From the NCBI GenBank assembly GCA_037893225.1, contig JAZGUH010000401.1:1-64000 (forward strand): a stretch of 64,000 nt of DNA, read 5' to 3'. Within the stretch, counting starts at the first letter, position 1, and each line of letters starts with the position of its first letter. Shown one piece after another: positions 39,201 to 51,400 of this stretch. Origin of the DNA: Hippasteria phrygiana. Lineage: Eukaryota > Echinodermata > Asteroidea > Valvatida > Goniasteridae. The notes beneath the pieces are model-generated. The model ran no database searches. It worked only from the letters and a program-made list of their open reading frames with translations, and had not been told where the DNA came from. Both the position numbers and the translations under genes were made by a program.

Positions 39201-42200
39201 TTTCCTGTGGTTTAACAAAAGGTATACCCAAATCAAATAGCGCCCTCTTCTATTGTGTCCGCCATACCTCTAAAAGGCTAATTACCTTGATCGTCCCCAG
39301 GGCTGCTCTGAACAACAAGTTTAATAGGAGCAGATCCTGGGGAAGAGGTTTCGTTTTCGCTGGTACTACGCGAACCACTGTATATCTCCATGTAATGCAT
39401 GCATAGGGAACAGTTAAAACAAAAAAGTCAAGTTTGGAAGAGTGATCTTCCGTTGCCGCCATTACTGTTTTACGTTTCGTCTGCTCTTTCACGTTCAAAC
39501 TACTCGGGGATTTGCACAGGCATGTATTTAATACCATGGTATAACAAAACAATTGTTGTCTGCTGCGATGTAGTCCATGGGTTTTGTAAGCTCTCAGGGG
39601 CAAATGGCACCCTCGGCTTCGCCTCGGGTGCCATTTGCCCCCTCGGTTGTACAAAACACCATAGACCACATCACAGCGGACAACAATTGTATAATCTTCC
39701 ACAAGACAACTTACTGGCGTGTTGATTTTAGAGCACGTCTGGACAGTGATCAGGCCCGGTGCCTGCCTGCCGTCAGTGAATGCACACCTCTCAACTTGTG
39801 TGATCCAATCCTTGGAGATCTGTTCCATCATGCGGTCTGCTTCATCAATCACCTGTATACACAACCAGCAAATGGTTTAAATGGACACCAAGCTCAAATT
39901 GTGGCACCAGCAAGCGCAATCAGACATAAGTAGGACATTTTGAAAATTAAGATTTCCATTCCACAATAAAATAGATAATGTAACCTTTGTAATGGTGAAA
40001 AAAAATTACTGTTATACGATATTTTGGTGTTTTTTTAATAGAGCCGTAAATTCAGCATTGAGAATGGAAAATACGTAGTTTACACAATTTTTTGGGAGGT
40101 AAGCCAAACTAAAATTTCAAATTGTACATATTTAATGGTCTCAACACAAAACCAAACCTGGTATTTCAAATTCAATTTGCTTTAAAATACAGTATTGGGA
40201 CAAAAACAGGAATTGTGATTTTTTTTTACAATTTTCATGTAAATTGCAATTACTCAAAAACAGGACATGTGACTTATGTCCGATTTCCCTTGCGGACGCC
40301 ACGATTGCTATGGCTGGTAAGAGCATTAAAAAGTGAAATATACTGTAATAGACAGTGCGTATACATGTAGCTCTTTGTTTTGCTCACTAGGACTTACAGA
40401 TTGACCTGGTTTCTTGTTCCTATAAATAGACTACTTAAAGGTATGCCTATACCCTTATTAAGCATAGAAGTGCTATAGCCCAGGACTGGGCTCGAACCCA
40501 CAACTTGCAGAATTACCCGCAGACCACAAATTCAATGCTCCAAACCACTACAGTTGTAGGCCACGGCACTTCAACGCTTCAATACTACTGCACATCCCTT
40601 GTTGTAAAAATCTGCACTTTGTCTGAAAATCATTGTCAAAAATAATTTTGCAGACGCCAGTTTGGTTCTGAAAAGTCAGACTTTTGAATCCTGAAGCACA
40701 CTTATTTGTTTGGGTCAATTTTCAGACAAACCGCTAGGGGTGTGCATTTACGGGTAGTAAAAGAACCGGATACCCGATTGAAAAAAAATATGGGTACCCG
40801 AGTATCCGTTAAAGAAACCCAACCCAAAACTTCCAATCCTGGAAGTTGCAATGTCTTTCTCTGATATTAAAAAGTCTGATTTCAGACAAAAGTATGAAAA
40901 ATCTCACTCATTCCTGTCCAACAGTCCGACACTATCAGCCATTGCTTGGGGTTTCCACACACAATCCTTTTGTCAAGCGCAAGTTTGGGTGACGGTATAC
41001 AAATAATGAATGTTTATGAGTGCGATAGTAAGAATAATTTCATGAGGTGACAGATTGAATGTTCCATTCCACAAGTTGTGGGTTCGAGCCCAGTCCTGGG
41101 CTATAGCACTTCTACGCTTAATAAGGGTATAGGCATTATTAACCCTAAACCCCTAGGCCCTTATTGCTAGGAACCATCCTCAATCTTACCATTGCAAGAA
41201 TGTGAAACATTCATTATTTGTTTTATACAACGCCTGAATAAATCCGAGATTGCAATGCATGGATTTTTTGTGTAGCCTACAACGTTTACCTTCTCAGTCC
41301 CGCATAACACCGCGACAAAAAGTGGTCCAGTTCCGAATCAGTTAAAGCTTCAATTGTTGTTCCTGCGTGTCTTGCAAATTCCTCTAATCGTTTGACTGCA
41401 TATTTCATCTGTCTCTTTGTGTTAGCAGCGTCAGCATCGCCTACGCGTTCCAATATTTCGTCGTCTGTCAGGAAAACAAACCGCGGTTCGGAAACAACGT
41501 CCGCCATTTTGTGTGAATGACAGCCTAGACTGGTTCCCGGTCCCCGTATGTTTATAATATACATTTGAAGTCCGATGACAGCCCTGTTGTGGTGGCGGGG
41601 AAGTTCTATCAAACGCGTTACCGTTTGATAGAACCATGTAATAGAACGTTTTTTGGCGCTGCGGGTTCGCGTCGTGCGATGGGACGAATAATTTAATGCA
41701 CGTGATTGACGATCCACCAATCGGATGGCTGGAATTTATTCAGGTGTTGTATAAAATACAATAAATGCTTACAGTCATACATGTACAAAGTATAGCTGCT
41801 TAAACCCTAAGCCTACTGCATGCCAATGATAACAAGTTGTTGCAAGTTGTTGCATTTAGCAGTCAAGGCACGTCTCCTGATTGCATAATGTTGCATTTAG
41901 CAGGTTAAAGGGAAGCACAAGATGCACACGATATACATGTAATGAGCTTCCAGCAATAAGGCTGGTACAGACGAGTGCACTGCACAGTGCAACAGAATCC
42001 ACTGTTGCATGTTGTTGCATTTAGCCGGGTTCCTATTTCAGCTGTGTTGGATTCTGTTGCCTTTGGAAGGGTGCTCAGAGAATACCTCATGGGGTTAGGG
42101 TTGCACACCAGTAAATCAACTTCCATAGACTCCAATGATAAATATGCCAACTTCAAAAATTTAGGAAATATACTAATTAAGACTCTCTAATGTGTTTGAG

Positions 42201-45200
42201 ACACACATCAAATTAAAGCTTATTTCGTAATTTGTCAGTTTCTGCTCAATTTTGTGGGGATTAACCGATGACTTTTTGGGAGAAATTTCCATCCCCCTAA
42301 AAGTAGTTATGTAGCCTATCGCCAGCTTGAAAGATGATACCTATGCTCCATTGCAAAATAGAGCACTTTTAGGGCCCAATTTTCATCAGAATTTCACGGT
42401 AATACAAGCTGGCAGTCTTGTGCACGGCTTCCAGCCTTCTCTTTTACAAACCCTCAAGTTCATTGCCCTCAAAATGCTCTAACAGCAGAGAATTTGAGGG
42501 CTCGCGAATCTTGATTTGGCCAGCGTAGGCATTTTCCGACCGATTTACTGGTCTGTACCTTAAGGTTAATTGGCAGGTGTGGACAGCCCCTATCATGGCC
42601 GCATGCATACTGCACATAAAATGTTGGTCAGATTCGTCTGTATGGAAACCAGGCTTTAAATAGTTATGAAGGATTCATGTAACTCTGATGCTTACCAAGA
42701 ATCTGAGACACCGCAATGTGAAGCCCTGAGTTTTATTAATGTGATCGACGAGCCTGCCCGGGGTAGCCACTACTATGTCACACTGGGGCTCACCATTGCT
42801 AAGGAAAAATCAAACACAAGACGAATATCAGTTGCCGTTTTTTTCTTTAATGGAAATCTAATATCTTTGCTAATGCCAGTTCGCTTTTAAAATTAACCCC
42901 AACCTTTCCAAATCCTGCAAAATCATCTTTGCCAAATGGAGGAATTTGCAGGATTGATGAGGGCTTTAGAGGATGTCTGCCTTTGGGGGAAAATGGAGGA
43001 TTCAGGTCATCCGACCCAATCTTTTTGGAGAATTGATGTTACTGAAATAAGGGCCAGAAACCCAATGGAGGATTTTGCAGGACAGGCAGTGGTCCCCAGT
43101 ATTTGAGGATTCTTAAATTGGAGGATATTGGAGGATTCAGATTACATGTAGTAAAAATGATGTAGGGAGTTAGGGTAAATGTTTCAGAGAGCCCAAGCCC
43201 AAAAAGCATGGACTTGCACTACGAACATCTAATCCCTTAAATTCCCATTCAAAGTCCACTTTGCCGTGAAATTAATCCCTAGGGGATGTTTCACGGATAT
43301 TTACCTGGGGCTTATAGCACTAATCCCGTAAGGGTTTTTTCACGTTTTTTTAATGACCCTGTCCACTGAGGATTATCATTGGTCATACATAACGGTCAAT
43401 AAACTCTCTATTGTAAACATTCTAAACACTCTGGAGGGCCATACAGGCAGCAGACTTGCCAAGCTCAACCACAAGATTATAATACAGGAGTTTTCACGGA
43501 TTCCACTACACAATCTGCCACTAGTGGCTGAAGTCACCGGATTTTCACGGACGGCTAAACAAAGGACTTTTCTAAGGGTGTTTTCACGGACTCCTAATCT
43601 CCCTTAATATGTTGGAAAAAAAACGTGAAAATGTTGGTTCACGGTAAATCAAGGGAAAAGTGGCTCTTTTTAAGGGATAAAGATGTTCATAGTGTTAGCT
43701 TCTTTACACTGTCCGTTCATGCTCGGATCCAAAAGACTCTCACCTTGTCTGGACCAGCATCCTTTGCTCCTGGCTGAACTTTTTCAACCCACCAATCAGG
43801 GCCGGTCTTAGATCAGTCCCGTTGCATAGGAAGGTGAAGACTCGGCTGACCTGTTGAGCGAGGTCGCGGGTTGGCAAGACAACCAGGGCACGGATACGAG
43901 GAACCACAATGTCCAAAAGAGCCTGCTTGATGAAAAAATAAGTTTAAAAATTATAAACTGGGGCAAACCAATCTACGGAGCCCCTAAAGGGACTCCCAAT
44001 TTATTTATTTTTTATCTCGTGCGCAGGACTTAATTTATCTTGTGCGCACGACATACATGTATATCTCGTGCACACGACTTAATTTATCTCGTACTGCACG
44101 AGTTATTAACCACTCGTAGTCGTAGCAGCACAGCTCACACGGCAGGCAGGCTTGTTGTGTTTATTGGGAGGGGCTTAATCATACATGCAGCCTTTATATT
44201 ACGTGTTCCAGTCAATGGGATGGAACTTTTGGTTCAGGGCCTTGACCAACGGATTTTATATTTTTGGTTGAACTTTGTGTTCTCTTTATGAAGAAAAGGA
44301 TGAAGTGCTTTTTAATTGAGAAAATAGCAAGGAAGAACCAGTATGTGCAGGTCAAAGTTCATACATGTACATATTGCCGGCATTTCTGTTAATGATTAAA
44401 GTAAGGGGATTTCGACTTGTTTATTTTATTTTAGTCTTGAAATCCAATCCTTACTGATCATTATTTTGCTTAGCAGAGACGAGTTTTGAAACTCGCACTC
44501 TCTTAGAATGACGTACATAATTGGCCCGCGGACGTTGGATGTATTGACGAGGCCACGAACCTACATGTAACCCACTGACTGTCATCCTGCAGAAACAGTG
44601 GCCAGAACTGACTCCCTAGAGGCGTGCTTCACAGATAAGAGAAGATTAAGAACTATGCTCTGGGTGAGTCGGTCACACACCCACTGTCCTTACTCTATGG
44701 GCATACCAACCAGCGGAATTGTAGATACATGTACACAAAAATAGTTTCTGCCGACCAGTCACCAATATAAAGCTAATATGAGAGCTCGATCAGCAGAGTC
44801 TTTCGTCCTCCAACTTTTCCCGCATTTTATTTTAAAAAAAAAAGAATGGAAAGAATGAGGATGGGCTTTGATGATGACTGTAACAACTCCCACTCCCTCA
44901 TCTCAACCCCCCCTCACCTCAACCCCCCTCACCTCAACCCCCCTCACCTCAAACCCCCCTCACCTCAACCCCCCCCACCTCAACCCCCCCTCACCTCAAC
45001 CCCCCACCTCAAACCCCCACCTCAAACCCCCCTCACCTCAAACCCCCCTCACCTCAAACCCCCCTCACCTCAAACCCCCCTCACCTCAAACCCCCCTCAC
45101 CTCAAACCCTCCTCCCCCTCACCTCAAACCCCCCTCACCTCAAACCCCCCTCCCCCTCACCTCAAACCCCCTCACCTCAACCCCCCTCACCTCAACCCCC

Positions 45201-45350
45201 CCCCCACCACCTCAAACCCCCTCACCTCAAACCCCCCCTCACCTCAAACCCCCTCCCCCTCACCTCAAACCCCCTCCCCCTCACCTCAGACCCCCTCCCC
45301 CTCACCTCAAACCCCCTCCCCACCCCTCAAACCCCCCCAAACACACACAC

Positions 45351-45415
<65 letters not shown>

Positions 45416-48400
45416 TTGAATGAGTTCGGACTCGCTGCGGCTGTTTCTTGGAATGATCAAACTAATTTAAAATCAACTGATTATTCCCTGAACTTTGCCT
45501 GCACATACCGGGTCTTCTCACCTGTTAAAACAAATCATTGAGTGAATGAAGTATAAAGAGCCACTCTGTTATACACAAACCAGTCCTTGCGTCGCCAAGA
45601 CCAGAGACGAGTTTTAAAACTCCCGCTCTCTGGAATTGACTGACATCATTGGCCCGCGGACATTTGATGTATTGACGAGCCCATGAACCGAACACACAGA
45701 CTGTCATCTTGCAGAAACAGTGGCCAGAACTGATTCCCTAGAGGCGTATTTCACAGAAGAAAAAAAGAAAGAAATTACGCTCCGGGTGGGTCAGTCACAC
45801 ACCCACACGGCTGGCATACCCACACAAGTGTGTAAATACCGGCAATCGCGGACCTCCTATTGTCCCTCTTTTGTTTGTACTTTAACTTTTTCGGAAGGCC
45901 TCCCATAGGTTTTGTACATGATTTTCAATCGTGGACCCTTTGTCTATGCCCTAACCCTTTTGTCCCTAGTCCACGATTGCCGGTATATACATACTCACCA
46001 GCCTATTCATAGATATAAAAAAATAATTTCTGCAGACCAGTCACTATTAACATAAACCTATCATGGTACTTCGCTCAACAGAATGCTTCGTCATCCAACC
46101 TTTCCCGCAAATAGAAAAATTATGGAATGAAAGAGGAATGACTCTGTTGATGCCGTTAACAACTCCCACTTTCCCCTTCCCCTCAAACGAGTTCTGACTC
46201 ACTGCGGCTATTTCTTGAAATGATAAAAAAAAATAAAAAATGAGCTGATCATTCCTTGGAATTTGCCTGGACATACCAGTTCTCCTTGCTATTTTCTCCT
46301 CAGAAAAAAAACTTCATCCCTTTTGTTTTAAGAAAAGAACACAAAGTTCAATTAAAAATTTAAAGTCTGTTGGTCAAGGCCCTGAACCAAAAATCCCATC
46401 CCATTGACTCAAACACGTCATATAAAGGCCGCATGTATGAGTGATCCCTTTGTAACCGGTACATATTTTTATGGATACTTCATAAAACATCATAGGTTTA
46501 TAGTTTTAAGTGCTTTAAGAACATTGTAAAAACAAACAGGAGATAATTTGTTTACGTCTTTTAAATATCGTAAATACCGTGTGTAAAAAGGTGTATTTGA
46601 GTTGTTTTTCTCTGCGAGGTGATCCCTTCTAGTTAACTGAATAACTTTGTTATATACTTTGGTTCAGTGATCCCTCGCGAAATGCTTAACCGGAGACGGG
46701 CAGAACGCCGGCGGTTTAAAGTCTCAACAATTCCACCTGGGTGACTACGTTTATATCAAGGATTCTTTTGTTAGAATCGTCAACCTCCTTATCCTCCCCC
46801 ACCTCCGTTTTAAGCCACAGTGGTTGCCTGTCCAGAGGCCCTGATCGTTCATCCATAAGTTCCCCATCCCAGCGTGGCAACTCATCAAATTTGGAGATCC
46901 CAAGAAATGATAAAAAAAAAATCCGCTGGTCAAGGCCCTGAACCCAAAGTTCCATCCCATTGACTCAAACACGTAAATATAAAGGCTGCATGTATGATTA
47001 CGCCCCTCCCAAGAAACACAACAAGCCTGGCGCATAAGCTGTGCTGCTACAACCACGAGTGGTTAATAACTCGTGCAATTATGTCGTGCGCACGAGATAT
47101 ATGTCGTGCGCACAAGATAAATTAAGTCGTGCGCAAATATGTCGTGCGCGCGAGATAAATTAAGTCGTGCGCACGAGATATATATCATATGTCGTGCGCA
47201 CGAGATAAAAAAAATATATTGGAAGTCCCTTTAATAAAACTCTGGGGCTGGTAAAAAATATAATCCTCAGAAAATAATTAACCAATACCATCTTTGTTCA
47301 GGCATTGGAACAACATTTAAGTTTAATTCTACGGAAAAGCGGACATTGCCCAAAAAGTGATTTTTGTTAATATCAATATATGTACTACAAAACGAAATTC
47401 GTATCAAATGAATTAAAACTGGTAAGAGCGGGATTTGAACCTACGACCTCCGGAATACCAGGTGCTCTACCAACTGAGCTATCTTGCCCTGTTGGGGGTC
47501 TCCCAAATTGTCAGCGTCTTTGTTTGGGGGGCGCTGGTCAGAAGTCATGTCATACCTTCTTGAATAGAAATATTTTCAGCCAAACATATTTCGCTACCAA
47601 GAGTTGACTGAAGGGCTGTCCCGAATATACAGAATTTTTGAATACTCGATCGTCAACCGAATATTTGAATACCTTTTTCCTGATTTGAATATTCGAAAAA
47701 AGAATATTCACCATGTATGCTTATATAGATAGGGCTGTGGTGCTATTTTAATAGAAAAGTTACGGCGCTTAGCAGTGTCAAATGCCGATTTTTTTGTCGA
47801 CATAACTTTTTGTGGACGGAAGTTTATTGTTCCCGTCCTTAAAAACCTTGACACTTATATTAAAAATAATTACCGCAAAAACGCAGGCCGAAGTTTGGTT
47901 TCTTGTAATCAGAACATACGTACTCGTAATTATCTTGATACAACAGGTGCATGCAAAAAATGTCAATCGGGTGATCCATAACATCGATCGCCGCATGTCC
48001 ATGTAAAATACTGGCATGTTTTGCATGCAACTTTTTACCAGCCCAGCATGCAGTTGCAGCCGATGAGTGAAAAATCTTGATTGGCGAGTATCGAATATTA
48101 AAATGTTCTTTCAAATCCAGTTTCGAATAATCGAATACTAAATGATTTAATTTGACCACAATTACCTGAACAATAGGCAGAGCGAAGGCTAAGGTCTTTC
48201 CACTTCCCGTGGGAGCCGAAACGCACAGGTCTCTTGGCCGGTACCCGGCATCCCCTGCGTGAATGCCTAGCTTGCAGGAATCAAGAATGACCGGTATCAC
48301 GTGACATTGAACTGTATAATGGGAAAGATGATATGTAAATTGAGGAAAAGCTTATATCCATGCCCCGACTGAGAAATTTAACTTAACCCTCCAATACTTA

Positions 48401-51400
48401 TAACTATCACAGCATATCAAAAACTCTAAACACCAACTCTCACAGTTTTTGTGTGTTTCATCAACCTGTCACTTGATAGGTTTTGATATAGGCCTAATAG
48501 GTTAGCTGGCTCCATTTTGGCATTGAGAACAGGAGGGTTAATAGATTTTCTTCTATTGGTGAATTAGGGAAGAACACTTGACTTTTGAATGGAAAAAGAA
48601 ATATTGTTTCCGGTTGTTTTGCTGTCAGTCACCACTAAATATTTCCAGTGCCTACATTTTGTACATTGTGTAAGGAATGGTCAAAAAGCTGGTTTATCAA
48701 TATTCATTGAGGACAGATGACTGCAAGATAAGATGGAGTAAGAAAATACTGCAGAGCCTGCCGCCTTGCAAAACGCCCACTGAAGAAACCTGTATAATGA
48801 GGCCCATATCTACGAACCTTGGCCCCATTTCACTAAAATCCAAAATGCAGAATCCTGCAATTCTATACTAACCGAGCAAGTGAAACAATTCTCCACTAAA
48901 CACAGAATGCTTAGCTATTGGGATGTACACTTGTTTACAAGGCCTCATTAGCTTACTCCTGAAAGACGCAAACTGTAAGCGTAACATTTTCTGCAATAGT
49001 TAGCGGGGATTCCTGGCTTACCGTAATGAATTCCTAGTCCGAGAAACTTGGATCTTACTTATCGTATTTTTAACACTGGGACATCTGGTGATAGTAGGGT
49101 CCAAGGCAAATGCCTGCCATCGAGTTCACCTAATTAAAGTCTGAAGACCCAACAAAAACATCAGATTTCACCCTTAAAACTAGGGGTGCGCATCAGAACC
49201 GGGTACCCAACTGTTCATGTCGGGAACCGATTCCAGATTATGGAATCGAGTACCCGTACAACTTTACATTATCGCATAGTTACTTCCCAGACAATGAAAA
49301 AAAAAAAAGGTTTTGAATGTTATTTGTCGGGAATTTTCAAAAATATAACCGGACTATGTGGGAAAACCGCACAGATTTTATGTTTATGACGCTCACGAAA
49401 GTTGACAATAAAGTGACCATGTTTACTGGACAGGCATGACTAGATTTTCTGAATTTTGTCTGAATTCAGACTTTTTGAATCTCAGAGAAAGATATTATTA
49501 CAACTTCCGGGATTGGAAGTTTTGGGTTAGGTTTCTTTTAACGGGTACCCGGGTATCCGTATATTTTTCAATCAGGTATCCGGTTCTTTTACTACCCGTA
49601 AATGCACACCCATACTTAAAACGGCCACAAAAATACTAGATATGCCACCTGAGATTCAAGTAGAGTTCCAGGATTAAGATGAGGGTACTGGGGTTTACTT
49701 ACGATCTGGATGAAAAGTAAAGCTTCTAGTTCATTTCCGAAGGGCACTCGTCGTCGACCTGACAGGTGCCCCTTGGAATTCAATGTGAAATTTCACTTTT
49801 CATCTAGATCGTAAGTAAACCTTTAGCACCTCCATTCTCAAACTGTACTTGTATCTCAGGTGGCGTATCTAGTATTTTTGTGGTAGTTGTAAAGGTGAAA
49901 TGTTTTGGAAAGATTTTACTTTAATACCCCCCACTAAAATCGGTCAGGAACAGCAAATTTTGGAAAATAACCATCCATCTGTGTTCGGAATAGTATAAAC
50001 ACTTGGCACAACCTTTAAATTTGAGAATTTAGTTGGGAAATGTTTGTGCAATATAGGGGAAGAAACTTTGTGTTTTCTGTGTAGTTCTAGTTCTTGACAC
50101 AGTGTATGGTCACTCAGTGTTCACTTACATGTAATTTCTGCCTCATTTTCACCAATTCTGCTGACATAAATCTTGAAATAACATGAATAACAGGTTGTGC
50201 CACCTATTATGTTATCAATGTGGGTTAATCATTTTCCAAGATTTTGCTTTTCCTGACCGATTTTGGTGGGGGTATTAAAGTTAAATCTTTCCAATATTTG
50301 TGCGGGGTCTTAGACTTTGATTAAATGAAGGTCGATGACAGGCATTTGCTTGAACCTCACTATCATCATGATCAAGTCCCAATGTTAAAAGGGCAATAAA
50401 TAGGGTCCGAGTTACTCGAACTAATGGATTCCATGAAATTTGACCCTTGTTGAGCACTGACCTGGAAACAGATTTGTAATGCCCCCATCACGTAGACTCT
50501 TAACCAGCCGTGAGTCTAGTTGTTTCAACTCCTCCACAGCTAGACTGTGCTTCTTCAGGTCATGCTCAATGAGTGTCGGGTGAGCCAGCCAGTCTGGAAG
50601 AACTCTAGTAACCTGCAAAAGGAGTTTAACACCCACCTCGGCTAGTTAATTTGTCACATTTTAGGACTACACATTTTCTTTAATGTTTCAGGAGCCTAAG
50701 GGTGTGGATTAATATTTTGCAGGGTGAGCCAAAAATACCAAAAAGACCAGAAAATATCCTATATTACTTAAAACCCTCCTATGACTTTACCAATCAAAAA
50801 GGATCAAAGTATCATAAGGCTGCAGTGGAAAAACTACATCTACATGTAGTCACTACCCTCCTACTATTTCACCATACAAAACCTTACAAAATTTTCATAT
50901 CCAAATTTTACCATAGCATTAACACACACATGGCAAAACCATACAGTATAATGCTATAGCAAGCTTATTGACATGGCAAAACCATACACATGGTTTTGTA
51001 TGGTAAACATGCTTCACTGTGGTACACATTGTATGCCAAATGGTTTTGTATGGTAAACATGCTTCATTGTGGTGTACATGTACAATGTATGCCAAATGGT
51101 TTTGTGTGGTGAATATACTTCATTGTGGCTTATCAACAGACTACATGTACATGTACTTGGGGCTATGGTGAGTTATATATAAAAGAGAAACTATCCTAAT
51201 TCTAAAATGGTATGGGCCTATTCATCAATGTTTCCCAATACACAATGGAGTTGGTTCACCATACAAAACCTTGCACCTGCCAGCAGACACAGCCTGTACA
51301 ACCATACAAAACCTTACAGTGCCATACAGAGGTCAAGTTGATTTTACCATTCATCACCTTACATACATGTAGTTCAGTACAGGCAAGTCTTTTGACCATA

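Larger units (their letters stand above)
43985..47233. mobile_element. 3.2-kb element with long inverted repeats and GTCGTGCGCACGAG arrays
   Basis: Outer ends TAAAGGGACT and AGTCCCTTTA are followed inward by ATCTCGTGCGCA/GTCGTGCGCACGAGAT repeats on both sides (43999-44105; 47080-47206). About 150-170 bp of further inverted match comes next (left 44105-44255, right 46917-47075, including GTTGTGTTT.TTGGGAGGGGC and TCAATGGGATGGAACTTT). Inside, 44470-44860 and 45600-46150 are direct duplicates (CAGAAACAGTGGCCAGAACTG, GGCCCGCGGAC). No transposase frame is visible. Class unknown. Confidence 0.7.

Noticed and set aside
44846..45541. Proline-rich open frames of 183-231 codons
   Set aside because: They arise from the CCCCCTCACCTCAAA minisatellite and the C64 tract; two overlapping frames are open for composition reasons, with no domain or splice context.
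47420..47490. Functional tRNA gene (also 55431-55503)
   Set aside because: Good A and B boxes, but stems carry mismatches and the flanks are shared between copies, so SINE heads are more likely.
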